NCBI GenBank assembly: GCA_041744575.1
Contig: JBGTKP010000037.1
Location: 11,490-75,489 of the forward strand
Length of the DNA stretch: 64,000 nt
Direction: 5' to 3'
Origin: JTS-RE37 sp041744575
GTDB taxonomy: Bacteria; Bacteroidota; Bacteroidia; Flavobacteriales; Flavobacteriaceae
Shown here: positions 8,954-17,493 of the stretch, one piece after another
Layout of the letters: each line of letters starts with the position of its first letter
Position numbering within the stretch: the first letter of the stretch is position 1
The notes under the pieces: generated by a model
Databases searched by the model: none
Told to the model about the DNA's origin: nothing
The model's input: only the letters and a program-made list of their open reading frames with translations
Made by a program: the position numbers and the translations under genes

Positions 8954-10280
8954 GAATGCCCTGCTGATTTTCGTTGCGTTATTGTCCCTGGCATCTTGCG
9001 CGGAAAGAAATGATCAGGTAGGGCAGGAGCGCTATTTCAAGGGGGGTATTGCCAAGTACAATCGTTTGTTGACGGATGTGATCGTTGCTGATATTTTTAC
9101 GCCCCCGGTGGCAAGCAGGATCTACGCCTATAGCAACGTTGCAGCCTATGAGTGTGCCCGGTATATGGATCAGGAGCGTCCAAGCCTTGCAGGGCAGGTC
9201 AATGGCCTTGATTCCCTGCCACAGCCTGAATCTACAATGGCCTATTCCTATCCTCTGGCATCCCTGGTAGCATTTACAAGGGTTGCCGAGAACCTGGTAT
9301 TTGATCGGGAACGGATAGAAAAACTAAGGACATCCCTGCTAAAGGAGGTGGAGGATGTTGGCATGGAAAGCGAAACCTACAGAAATTCTGTAGATTTTGG
9401 GCAGGCAATGGGGGACCGTATCCTGGAATGGGCAAAGAAGGATGGCTACAACCAAAGGACATCCCTCCCGCGATACAGCGTTTCTGAAGATCCGGGCCGG
9501 TGGCGGCCTACGCCTCCCGACTATCTTGAGGCCATCGAACCCCATTGGAGTACCATGAGGCCATTTGTAATGGATTCGGCTTCCCAATTTGACCCGGGAT
9601 TTCCAACCTCCTTTGATTCGGCGGAAGGTTCGCCTTTTTATAAAGAGGCTATGGAGGTATACGGAACTGTGCTTCAGCTTACCCCCGAACAATTGGATAT
9701 CGCGAAGTTCTGGGATTGTAACCCGAATATTTCCCATACCAAGGGTCATGTCATGTTCTTCCAGCAACAAATTTCGCCAGGAGGCCACTGGATACATATT
9801 ACCGCGCAGATTCTGGATGAAAAAGCCCTGGATTTTGCAGCCGAGACAGCAGTTATGACCAGGGTAACAATGACACTTGCGGATGCCTTCATCAGTTGTT
9901 GGGATCAAAAGTTCAAAAGTGGCCTGACCCGGCCTGAAACCTATATCAATAAATATATAGATCCTGACTGGAAACCGATCCTGCAAACCCCCGCTTTTCC
10001 TGAGCACACCTCAGGGCATAGTGTTGCCTCGACCAGTGCTGCGACTATCCTGACCCATTTATTCGGGGAGAACCACACCTTTATAGATTCAACCGAAATT
10101 CCCTACGGCTTGCCTGCAAGAAAATTTCCGGGATTTTTGGCGGCTTCCAGGGAGGCGGCCATAAGCAGGCTTTACGGGGGCATTCATTATCGGCCGGCCA
10201 TAGAAAAAGGAAAAATCCAGGGAGAGGCTGTAGCCAACTTTGTGATTAAAAAGATTGATATGGGAGACGAATTAAACTGA
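8919..10280 (+). CDS. Vanadium-haloperoxidase-like PAP2-superfamily lipoprotein
   Basis: A 453-residue protein starting within the end of the preceding gene. Lipobox LASC gives lipidated Cys27. The PAP2/vanadium haloperoxidase anion site is recognisable: KFKSGLTRP (K331, R338; KX6RP), EHTSGHS (S365-G366-H367) and SRLYGGIHYRP (R417, H423). The first is an exact motif match. In the second the usual Pro before SGH is Thr, and in the third no Asp follows the histidine at the usual place. The fold can act as a haloperoxidase with vanadate or as a phosphatase with phosphate; the sequence alone does not separate these. Its constant place after SusCD and CRTAC1 proteins suggests it acts at the cell surface or in the periplasm on the imported compound. 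Confidence 0.85.
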   Translation: MAVQKQYILLIRNALLIFVALLSLASCAERNDQVGQERYFKGGIAKYNRLLTDVIVADIFTPPVASRIYAYSNVAAYECARYMDQERPSLAGQVNGLDSLPQPESTMAYSYPLASLVAFTRVAENLVFDRERIEKLRTSLLKEVEDVGMESETYRNSVDFGQAMGDRILEWAKKDGYNQRTSLPRYSVSEDPGRWRPTPPDYLEAIEPHWSTMRPFVMDSASQFDPGFPTSFDSAEGSPFYKEAMEVYGTVLQLTPEQLDIAKFWDCNPNISHTKGHVMFFQQQISPGGHWIHITAQILDEKALDFAAETAVMTRVTMTLADAFISCWDQKFKSGLTRPETYINKYIDPDWKPILQTPAFPEHTSGHSVASTSAATILTHLFGENHTFIDSTEIPYGLPARKFPGFLAASREAAISRLYGGIHYRPAIEKGKIQGEAVANFVIKKIDMGDELN

Positions 10281-10370
10281 TTTCACCGGGAATTATATTT
10301 CATTAAAAAATGCATGGATACCCTTTAAAATTTAACTGTTCAATTAGTATTAACCACCAACTTTATAATC

Positions 10371-11477
10371 ATGGCACAATTAGCAGCACACGTTTCTAAA
10401 CGCCTTTTCTCCCTCGATGTATTCCGGGGCCTGACGATGTTCCTCCTGGTTGCCGAAGCAGCCGGATTTCATCACAATTTCTCTGAAATGGTCCGGGGAA
10501 ACGGTTTCCTCACGGCGATCGCTGATCAATTGCATCATCATCCATGGCACGGTTTGCGGTTCTGGGATCTCATCCAACCCTTCTTTATGTTTATTGTGGG
10601 GGTGGCGATGCCCTTTTCGCTCAGGAAGCGCCTGGATACTGAATCAAAGTCTTCGGTGACCAGACACATTCTGCGCCGCTGCCTGCTGCTTTTTTGTTTT
10701 GGGGTACTGCTCCACTGTGTTTATAGCCATGCCCTGGTCTGGGAACTGTGGAATGTGCTTGTTCAGCTCGCCTTTACCATCCTGATCGCCTATGCCATTA
10801 TGAATCTTTCCCATAAGTCTCAGGTGGCCATTTCCATTGGCCTGCTTATCCTGACCGAAATCCTTTACAGGGTTTATAATCCCTCCGACCCATACAATAA
10901 TGGTCAAAGTTTCGGATCTTTTATGGACATGATATTTATGGGAAAATTGAATGGTGATGGCTGGGTGACGATTAACTTTCTGCCCACGGCCGCACATACC
11001 ATTTGGGGCGTAGTCTGCGGGCAGATATTGCTCTCCGCGAAAAAACCCTCCGAAAAGTTACGCCCCTTTATTGTATGGGGGATTGTGCTGCTTATTTTAG
11101 GGTTTGGCCTTGATTGGCTGAACATTACCCCGATCATTAAAAGACTTGCAACCACCTCTTTCACATTGGCCTCAGGAGGTTTTACGATTCTCACACTGGC
11201 CCTGTTCTATTGGTGGATTGATATAAGAGACCATCACAGTAAATGGATGCGGATCTTTTCAGTGGTGGGGACCAATTCCATATTTATTTATCTTTTTGCA
11301 GAAACGGTCGGGGCTCAATGGTTTCGAGGATTCGGACAGATATTTACCGAAGGCCTTCTTGCCCCCCTCGGGGTACAGGAAACGGTCATTCTCGTGATCA
11401 ACTCCCTCTTTGTTCTTTTCATTTTTTGGTACATCACCTATTTCCTGGATCAAAGAAAGGTCTACTTCAAAGTGTGA
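10371..11477 (+). CDS. NagX/HGSNAT-like membrane acyltransferase (DUF5009)
   Basis: A 368-residue multi-pass membrane protein. The N-terminal KRLFSLDVFRGLTMFLL and the following FWDLIQPFFMFIVGVAMPFS are the conserved blocks of the heparan-alpha-glucosaminide N-acetyltransferase-like family, called NagX or DUF5009 in bacteria. About ten hydrophobic segments follow, ending FLDQRKVYFKV. Family members are thought to move acetyl groups from cytoplasmic acetyl-CoA across the membrane to an amino sugar. It lies 90 bases after the haloperoxidase-like gene on the same strand, so it may belong to the SusCD locus or have its own promoter in the AT-rich gap. The acceptor substrate is unknown. Confidence 0.85.
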   Translation: MAQLAAHVSKRLFSLDVFRGLTMFLLVAEAAGFHHNFSEMVRGNGFLTAIADQLHHHPWHGLRFWDLIQPFFMFIVGVAMPFSLRKRLDTESKSSVTRHILRRCLLLFCFGVLLHCVYSHALVWELWNVLVQLAFTILIAYAIMNLSHKSQVAISIGLLILTEILYRVYNPSDPYNNGQSFGSFMDMIFMGKLNGDGWVTINFLPTAAHTIWGVVCGQILLSAKKPSEKLRPFIVWGIVLLILGFGLDWLNITPIIKRLATTSFTLASGGFTILTLALFYWWIDIRDHHSKWMRIFSVVGTNSIFIYLFAETVGAQWFRGFGQIFTEGLLAPLGVQETVILVINSLFVLFIFWYITYFLDQRKVYFKV

Positions 11478-11687
11478 ATCACATTTTCAAGTTGAGAAAT
11501 AGCAGTGGTATACCAAATTTAAAAACCGACGCCGGAGAGACATCGGTTTATAAACTAAACTAATTCAAATGAAGATTTCTTAGCAAATCTCAAAGTAAAG
11601 ATCAGAAAGCGAAATATCCTTTCAGTTAAGTTAGTGTGATTTTAATATTATGATCCGGGGACCAGTCGTCGCCCGAACGTCCACTGA

Positions 11688-12200
11688 TCAGTTGTCAGGG
11701 TTTTTTCTTTCGGTTAATTCCCTGCGACCGATGAATGCCAAAGGCAAACCGATCGCAACGATCAGCACCAGCATGGCAATGAGCGCCCTCCCGAAGTTGA
11801 AAGGAGATTCGGGAATATTGGAGAGCGGAAGCACTACCAGATTCATCACCACCCATATAAATATACCGTAGGCCACTGCAATGAAAAGCGGATGTTTCAG
11901 ATAACTTTTCATTGCGGGATACAATGTAAAAAACAACACAGTCCACCCCGTGGCGATGATGTAGTGAAAAAACACTCCTGCAACCGCCATCGGAGTACCT
12001 CCCTGAAACGCGTCATCTCCAAAAACCCCGCTTGCGATATACTGAGACAATTTTAAGAAGGTTCCTCCGCGAAGAAGGGTCAGAAGTAATGCTGAAATCA
12101 GATCGAGGGTACCCACCAGCAATGCCGCACTTGCTATTGTTTTCAAGCCCGTACCGGGCTTTGGTACCGGATATCTCCCCGAATTTTGTACTTCATCCAT
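11688..12200 (-). CDS. Small four-helix membrane protein of unknown function
   Basis: 170 residues with a polar N-terminal tail of about 20 residues, then four hydrophobic segments (about residues 22-44, 73-95, 105-128 and 137-158). It ends in a basic/acidic tail GRRELTERKNPDN. The layout resembles small YagU/DUF1440-type inner-membrane proteins of Bacteroidota. No catalytic motif is visible and I do not assign a function. It is the last minus-strand gene after the DinB protein and the small protein at 12392-12613, with a 191-base gap, and is convergent with the NagX-like gene. Confidence 0.7.
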   Translation of the reverse strand: MDEVQNSGRYPVPKPGTGLKTIASAALLVGTLDLISALLLTLLRGGTFLKLSQYIASGVFGDDAFQGGTPMAVAGVFFHYIIATGWTVLFFTLYPAMKSYLKHPLFIAVAYGIFIWVVMNLVVLPLSNIPESPFNFGRALIAMLVLIVAIGLPLAFIGRRELTERKNPDN

Positions 12201-12391
12201 CAGCCAACAATAAATGTCACAAATTGGCCATTACAAGTGTCTGGTGATAAAGGTACGATCTTTCCGCTGTCAAAATTCACAACTCAGACAACACCCTATG
12301 GCTGTTGCCTGTCCAAAGACATTCCTGAATCTTTTGATGTCAGTAATATATTTTTTCATCATCCTGAAACCTTGGTCCCGGGCTATTTTAT

Positions 12392-12613
12392 TTATAGCTC
12401 TTCACAGGTAAATCCTTGTCGTTGGAGAATGGATGCGATGACACGTGGAGGCAGGACCCTGGTTTCGACCCGGAGGATATGATCACAATCCTCCAGGTCA
12501 AAATTCCAGCGCCCATTGTCCCTTACGACCTGATTTAATAGAGGGCTCAGCTGAATGATCTCCCGCTTTTTTTCGACTGATGTCCTGAATACGTGCACTT
12601 TGATCATTGCCAT
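12392..12613 (-). CDS. Small conserved protein of unknown function
   Basis: A 73-residue protein, or 71 if the ATG at 12607 is used (MIKVHVFRTSV). It has the pattern IKVHVFRTSV ... WNFDLEDCDHILRVET ... LQRQGFTCEEL, which I recognise as a short protein family of Bacteroidota without known function. The alternating beta-alpha-beta pattern is reminiscent of a small ferredoxin-like fold (inference). It starts 6-12 bases after the stop of the DinB protein gene, so the two are probably co-transcribed. Confidence 0.7.
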   Translation of the reverse strand: MAMIKVHVFRTSVEKKREIIQLSPLLNQVVRDNGRWNFDLEDCDHILRVETRVLPPRVIASILQRQGFTCEEL

Positions 12614-12619
12614 AACTGA

Positions 12620-13120
12620 TTACCGGTCCCAGAAAGCAGGGGGTTCAACTCCCAGAGAACGCAGGTACACATATCCCTGACCCCGGTGATGGATTTCATT
12701 GTCAATGAAATAAAAAATAGAAGACTGAACCGTTCCCTCATATTGCCCGAATAATTTTACGCGATCGTGAAATCGTTCTGCGGGGATATCGGCCCAAAGG
12801 ATGTTGAGGTCCTCTGTGGTTTTATCCCATAATTTCAGCAATTCGGATTTCTGGTTCTTGTGGTCCTGACTTTCATTCAAAGGGACGGATTCGCCGGTGG
12901 CAATCTCGCGAAGTCCGGGCCCGGCAATTCCCAGAAGTTCCATTGTCATTTCCGCAAATGTCCGCATCCCCCCAATAGAAAATTCAAAAAATTCCTTTTC
13001 GGGAAAGGCCTCAATGACCCGCCTTGTCAAACCCCTGTGACCTTGCCAGTGGGCCAAAAATTCTTCTGGCGATAGTACTTGTGTAAGTTTTCCGTTTTTT
13101 TCAATTGTTCCAGTCATCAT
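12620..13120 (-). CDS. DinB/YfiT-superfamily protein
   Basis: 166 residues with the four-helix DinB pattern. The N-terminal helix block is LAHWQGHRGLTRRVIEAFPE; the last helix has DNEIHHRGQGYVYLRSLG, the conserved histidine block of the family. The usual first metal-binding histidine in helix 2 is not evident (GGMRTFAEMTMEL), so the metal site may be incomplete. DinB proteins are metal-dependent, often thiol S-transferases or stress-linked enzymes of unknown substrate. The gene is divergent from the WYL regulator at 13448 and leads a short minus-strand operon, making it a probable target of that regulator (inference). Confidence 0.82.
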   Translation of the reverse strand: MMTGTIEKNGKLTQVLSPEEFLAHWQGHRGLTRRVIEAFPEKEFFEFSIGGMRTFAEMTMELLGIAGPGLREIATGESVPLNESQDHKNQKSELLKLWDKTTEDLNILWADIPAERFHDRVKLFGQYEGTVQSSIFYFIDNEIHHRGQGYVYLRSLGVEPPAFWDR

Positions 13121-13447
13121 AGTTTTATTTAAAGGTTAAACTTCTGAAATCAAAATTAGAGGTGTCAGGTGACAGCCCTGTGTCAGCAGGTATTTTTTAT
13201 TCTGCATTTTTTTATAATCGCATGATTTCTACGATGTTCCGGGGCTTATTTCTTTCTCCTGTTGACAATACACTGTCACTTAGGTGTATTTCTTTTGTGC
13301 GATTATCTTCAATTTGTTTCGGAGAAACAGCTGGCTTTTAAAGTTGGGCTCCCGGCAGTAATATTTAACGGTTATCATGAAATGAAAGCTCTCCGCCGTG
13401 CCTTCCTGCGTGTCAAGTCCTATCTTTGGAGAATATATTCCTATGTC
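13121..13447. promoter_or_regulatory. Divergent intergenic region between the DinB operon and the WYL regulator
   Basis: 327 bases with no convincing gene. It separates a minus-strand DinB operon from the plus-strand WYL regulator, so both promoters must lie here. The open frame upstream of the regulator's chosen start (from 13262) has no regulator-like residues and is taken as leader. No clear operator palindrome was recognised by eye. Confidence 0.5.
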
Positions 13448-14404
13448 ATGGGATTGGATACCATAAAACGTTTTGACCGGATTGTAGCGATCCTGATCCA
13501 GCTGCAATCCAGGCGAATAGTCAGGGCCCAGGACCTGGCCGACCGTTTTGAAGTCAGCCTCCGGACTGTTTACCGTGATATTCGTACCCTGGAAGCCTCC
13601 GGGGTGCCCATTGCGAGTGAAGCCGGTGTCGGGTATTCCATTATGGAGGGCTATCGGTTGCCTCCTGTCATGTTTACCAGGGAGGAGGCCGGGAGTTTCG
13701 TAGCGGCAGAGAAACTGATGCAAAAATTTACGGATCGCACCCTGGGCTCCTACCATGAGTCGGCGATGTACAAAGTGAAGTCATTGCTGCGAGGCAGTGA
13801 AAAGGACTGGATCAACGCTCTGGAATCGCAGGTGATTATCACGCCAGGGGAAGTTCTTTTTAATAAAAATATTCCCAATGCGCTTCAAATACTGTTTGAA
13901 AGTATTGCGACTAAGAAACAAGTCTTCCTGAAATACCGATCCCCTGAATCTGTGAATCCTTCGGAACGGCACATAGAAACTGTGGGTCTGTTTAACGAGA
14001 ATCAATATTGGTATGTTCTGGCCTATTGTCATTACCGGAATGATTACAGGCAATTCCGTACGGATCGCATTCAGGATATCAGATCTACGGACAAGGACTA
14101 CCTGCTGCAGCACGGACCGCTTGAAGATTACTTGTTAAAAAAGGAAACGGCTGCCAAAACCCGGGTCAGGATCGCTGTGGATAAAGCAATTGCCAGGCAT
14201 ATGCGTACCGGGAACCCTTATTTTGGATATGTTTCCGAAGAAAAGCGCAAGGATGACGTAGTAATGACCTTTATGACCACCGACCTCCATCAGGGATTTG
14301 CCCGATGGTACCTCATGTTTGCGGATTACGCCACCATCCTTGAACCGCCCGATCTTAAAGCGAGGGTGCGGGAATTACTGGATAAGGCCAGTCGCCGGCT
14401 CTGA
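13448..14404 (+). CDS. YafY-type WYL-domain transcriptional regulator
   Basis: 318 residues from the ATG at 13448; the open frame extends 62 codons upstream, but those residues do not fit the family. MGLDTIKRFDRIVAILIQLQ opens the HTH_11 winged helix, and RTVYRDIRTLEASGVPI is its recognition part. A linker follows, then the WYL domain with YRQFRTDRIQDIR around residue 200-215, and a C-terminal WCX-type extension (VRIAVDKAIARHM ... MTFMTTDLHQGFARWYLMF). WYL regulators sense small ligands or nucleic acid and often control adjacent stress genes. The divergent DinB gene is the obvious candidate target. Confidence 0.92.
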   Translation: MGLDTIKRFDRIVAILIQLQSRRIVRAQDLADRFEVSLRTVYRDIRTLEASGVPIASEAGVGYSIMEGYRLPPVMFTREEAGSFVAAEKLMQKFTDRTLGSYHESAMYKVKSLLRGSEKDWINALESQVIITPGEVLFNKNIPNALQILFESIATKKQVFLKYRSPESVNPSERHIETVGLFNENQYWYVLAYCHYRNDYRQFRTDRIQDIRSTDKDYLLQHGPLEDYLLKKETAAKTRVRIAVDKAIARHMRTGNPYFGYVSEEKRKDDVVMTFMTTDLHQGFARWYLMFADYATILEPPDLKARVRELLDKASRRL

Positions 14405-14457
14405 GCTCCCGCCGGGAACTTAGCAGACTAGGTTGCCGTACCCTGTATCATAAATTG

Positions 14458-14730
14458 TCACTGGACCCTGCATTCTCCGGGCTCCCAGGAGACAAGACTG
14501 GCACCGCCTGCCTGGCAGGGATTGCCGTAGGTTTTTCCATCGCATCCACAAACAGGATGATATTCCATGGTGCAGGGACCTTCACTGACGCGGGACGGAT
14601 CTATACAATTGGATGTTTTGGCTGCTCCGCAGGAGGCAATGCTGAGAATACAGGCATTAATAAACAAGAACCACAGCGCTTTACCAGACTTGCAAGAAGG
14701 GCAGCCGGTTTTCCATCTTCCGGTTTCCAT
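14458..14730 (-). CDS. Kazal-domain lipoprotein, putative serine protease inhibitor
   Basis: Start taken at ATG 14730, 11 bases after the VOC gene's stop; the longer frame would overlap that gene. The 90-residue product has a hydrophobic segment ending in lipobox SIASC (Cys34). The mature part has six cysteines (42, 53, 61, 63, 72, 87), with CTMEYHPVCGCDGKTYGNPC matching the Kazal core spacing (C-x7-C-x10-C). Kazal domains inhibit serine proteases by a reactive loop near the second cysteine. Bacterial single-domain examples exist, mostly of unknown target. It would sit in the outer membrane or periplasm. Confidence 0.82.
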   Translation of the reverse strand: METGRWKTGCPSCKSGKALWFLFINACILSIASCGAAKTSNCIDPSRVSEGPCTMEYHPVCGCDGKTYGNPCQAGGASLVSWEPGECRVQ

Positions 14731-14741
14731 CAGAATATGTT

Positions 14742-15137
14742 TTAGGATTTGGAGGTAATTGAGATCTGCAAAACGGAAAGGATGTTCCCGGAGGGATCCT
14801 TGAACCATGCAATTTCCGGTCCGCTGCCGATTCTGGAAATCCCTTTTTCATCGGTTTTCAACCAGGGATAATGCTCCATTTTTACCTCTTTGGAAAGGAG
14901 CCGTTCTACTGCTTCTGTCACATTTTCTACCGGAAAATTTAGGACCGTGAAATTCGCGGCTTCATGGTCGGGTTTTGGGTAAATGAGGACCGGAGGTCCT
15001 TCCGGGATGTGGAGTTCTAATAGTCCCATAGAATTATCATTTACCTGAAGTTCCAGGATATCCCTGTAAAAATCCCGGGCCTTATCGAGATCTTTTACAG
15101 CGAAACTGCTGAATGCCTTAGATTTTGAAAAACTCAT
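14742..15137 (-). CDS. VOC-superfamily (glyoxalase/bleomycin resistance-like) protein
   Basis: 131 residues from ATG 15137 (an in-frame TTG lies two codons upstream). The fold is seen from FAVKDLDKARDFYRDILEL at the start through EIAWFKDPSGNILSVLQ at the end, the classic last strand of a VOC module. VOC proteins bind a metal and small molecules, and include glyoxalases, epimerases and antibiotic-binding proteins; no substrate can be given here. It starts about 43 bases after the cyclase stop and is followed closely by the Kazal lipoprotein, so the three minus-strand genes may share a transcript. Confidence 0.88.
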   Translation of the reverse strand: MSFSKSKAFSSFAVKDLDKARDFYRDILELQVNDNSMGLLELHIPEGPPVLIYPKPDHEAANFTVLNFPVENVTEAVERLLSKEVKMEHYPWLKTDEKGISRIGSGPEIAWFKDPSGNILSVLQISITSKS

Positions 15138-15179
15138 AAGCAAATAGATTTACTGAGGTTTAAAGGTAGTGTTTTGCAT

Positions 15180-16274
15180 TTACAACATTTTGGCCTGTAA
15201 TGCATAAATGAGCACTTCCTGCTGTTTCCCTCTAAGACGGATGCTCCCGAGCATTTTACTGGTAATATTCTCCGGAATCCGGAGCCTGCTGATTACTGCA
15301 TCGCTTATAATGACTTCCTCTTGCAATTCGCTGCATTTGCCCAGAATGCGTGACGTGGTATTTAGTACATCACCTGAATAGGTAATATCTCTTTTTACAA
15401 TTCCAACCTCACCGGCGACCACTTTTCCCGCATGGATCCCGGCCTTAAAGGAAGGCAACAGGCCATAACGCTTAAGGTAATACGTCCTTCTTTTTTGAAT
15501 GCCCTCCTTAATATCAAAAAAGCATCGGATGCAATGAGCGCTGTCCAGCCCATCCGCATCGTCCCATGCAATGACCACTTCATCGCCTACATATTGATAA
15601 ATATTTCCCTTGTTTTCCAGGATCGGATCTGTAATGTCCGAAAAAAAATCTTTTAGGAGGGCATGATAAGTAGCATCTCCTAATCGTTCTGCCATCCCGG
15701 TCGAACCATTGAGGTCAAGGAACATAAAAATCCGGTTCTCCTGTCTTGGCGTCTGGTATTTCCCGCGCAGGATATTCCAAAAGGTACGATGCCCGAACTT
15801 GCTGTTGACCTGCAATAATAATTGGGTAAATACCACAATAAAGAACCAGACAAGGCCATTTTTTAAAGGGAAACTGTCAGTAACAAAGCTGATGAACGCC
15901 GCTTTTGTTTCAGGATCAGAAAGGGGTTTTCCTGTTTTTGATGGCACCATGGTTAACCCTAGAACAAGGGTGATGAATATCACAATCAAAATAAAGGATA
16001 TACTCACAATGAGAATCTTATAGCCATAAGGTTTATCCCTGTACTTCTCGTTTACAAAAAATACCAGCAGGCTTCCGCCAATCAAAGCCCCGATGAGTGC
16101 GGGTAACATATTTCGGATGAGCGATGCGGCAAAGGAATAATCCGGGACAGGTCCCAGAGAGTTCATTGTGTGCAGAAGCAAATGGTCATACACTGCAATT
16201 ATGCAACCCATAAACAACCATCCCAGGGTAATTACCCAAAGGCGTCTGAATTGGAGTCGTGTTCCGGTTTTCAT
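15180..16274 (-). CDS. Membrane-bound class III adenylate/guanylate cyclase
   Basis: 364 residues. Four hydrophobic segments fill the first about 165 residues (for example LWVITLGWLFMGCIIAVYDH, then LIRNMLPALIGALIGGSLLVFF). The cyclase domain follows from about 185. The metal-binding aspartates are in MFLDLNGST and YVGDEVVIAW, and the transition-state Asn/Arg pair is in DVLNTTSRI. The positions that set the base in mammalian enzymes are not the standard Lys/Asp (Tyr or Gln before GDE, Thr in TYSG), so ATP versus GTP use is open. It is divergent from cbpA across 316 bases. No cyclic-nucleotide-binding regulator is nearby in intact form. Confidence 0.88.
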   Translation of the reverse strand: MKTGTRLQFRRLWVITLGWLFMGCIIAVYDHLLLHTMNSLGPVPDYSFAASLIRNMLPALIGALIGGSLLVFFVNEKYRDKPYGYKILIVSISFILIVIFITLVLGLTMVPSKTGKPLSDPETKAAFISFVTDSFPLKNGLVWFFIVVFTQLLLQVNSKFGHRTFWNILRGKYQTPRQENRIFMFLDLNGSTGMAERLGDATYHALLKDFFSDITDPILENKGNIYQYVGDEVVIAWDDADGLDSAHCIRCFFDIKEGIQKRRTYYLKRYGLLPSFKAGIHAGKVVAGEVGIVKRDITYSGDVLNTTSRILGKCSELQEEVIISDAVISRLRIPENITSKMLGSIRLRGKQQEVLIYALQAKML

Positions 16275-16590
16275 GAGCTTAAGTTATGGACTTTATAACG
16301 GATTCCCTAAGTGATGAAGAGAATCGATTGAAACGACATCAGCCCCGGATCGACATTTGTGAGATGGGACCGGGCATCCCTTTCAATCCAGTTAAAAATA
16401 TCCTGTTGCGGGAAGGTGGTTTGGGCAGGATGTGTGAAATTTGCAAGGAATTCCCAATACTTTCCGGGGAAGTGCGGGTAAATTTTCATAATAATGATTT
16501 TGCGGATACCCTTCGGACAATACGATGGTATCAGGATGGGGAGTGGTTGATTTTTATTATTTTAACAGGGATCATAAGGAAGATGCAATT
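16275..16590. promoter_or_regulatory. Divergent region between cyclase and cbpA, no secure gene
   Basis: 316 bases between divergent genes. Short open frames exist on both strands (for example 16307-16489 minus, 60 codons), but none has a recognisable family pattern or a good start context. It should hold the promoters of the cyclase and of cbpA. Confidence 0.4.
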
Positions 16591-17484
16591 ATGGAATTTA
16601 TAGATTATTACAAGGTGCTTGGGATCGATAAAAAGGCAGGTACGGCGGAGATTAAAAAGGCCTATCGCAAACTTGCCCGCACCTATCACCCGGACCTTAA
16701 TCCAAATGACAGCGAGGCAGAAAGAAAATTCAAGCAGATCAACGAGGCGAATGAGGTATTGGGAGATTCTGAGAAGCGCAAGAAATATGACACCTACGGA
16801 AAGGATTGGCAACATGCCGATACCTTTGAGAAGCAGCGGGGGGCCGGAAAACAAGCGGGCGGATCCGGGGGGTATACGTACTCAGGTGGAGAAGGAACGG
16901 ATTTTTCGGATTTTTTTGAATCGATGTTTGGCGGTGCCGGCTTCAGGTCGGGACGACAGCAGGTAAGGTACCGTGGGCAGGATTATAATGCAACACTTCA
17001 ACTGCCTTTACGGGAGATCCTGAAAACGGATAAAAGGACGCTGACGATAAATGGAAAAAACATCCGGATCACCATTCCGGCGGGGATCGAGGATGGCCAG
17101 ACCATAGTAATCAAAGGGCACGGAGGCGAAGGCTTACAGGGAGGTCCGAAGGGAGATTTGTATATCACCTTCTCCATTGAAAACTCGACTGGATTTGAAC
17201 GGGAAAAGGCCAATTTATACACTTCGGTCCAGGTCCCTCTAACCACGGCTGTCCTCGGGGGCGAGATTTTGCTGGAGACGCTCAATGGGAAAGTGAAATT
17301 GACTTTAAAACCTGAAACCCAAAATGGCACCAGGGTAAAACTTAAAGGCAAGGGTCTGCCTGTGTATAAAAAGGAAGGGCAGTTTGGAGACCTCTATATT
17401 ACCTATCAGATCAGCATACCAAGTGGACTCACGGAAAAGCAGAAGTCACTCTTCAGAGAACTTGAACAAACCAACCTCAAATAA
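16591..17484 (+). CDS. cbpA: DnaJ-class curved-DNA-binding co-chaperone CbpA
   Basis: 297 residues from ATG 16591 ([17 protein letters not shown]); the frame extends 22 codons upstream without family residues. The J domain occupies residues 1-65 with the HPD motif (TYHPDLNPN), which stimulates DnaK ATPase. A Gly-rich linker (about 80-125) follows, then two DnaJ C-terminal beta domains, with [22 protein letters not shown] and the LKGKGLP repeat. There is no zinc-finger domain, so it is CbpA type rather than DnaJ. It is followed after nine bases by its antagonist CbpM, the standard pair. Confidence 0.95.
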   Translation: MEFIDYYKVLGIDKKAGTAEIKKAYRKLARTYHPDLNPNDSEAERKFKQINEANEVLGDSEKRKKYDTYGKDWQHADTFEKQRGAGKQAGGSGGYTYSGGEGTDFSDFFESMFGGAGFRSGRQQVRYRGQDYNATLQLPLREILKTDKRTLTINGKNIRITIPAGIEDGQTIVIKGHGGEGLQGGPKGDLYITFSIENSTGFEREKANLYTSVQVPLTTAVLGGEILLETLNGKVKLTLKPETQNGTRVKLKGKGLPVYKKEGQFGDLYITYQISIPSGLTEKQKSLFRELEQTNLK

Positions 17485-17493
17485 TGAAGCGAT

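Noticed and set aside
16307..16489. 60-codon minus-strand ORF in the cyclase-cbpA gap
   Set aside because: No family recognised and it lies in a region needed for two promoters.
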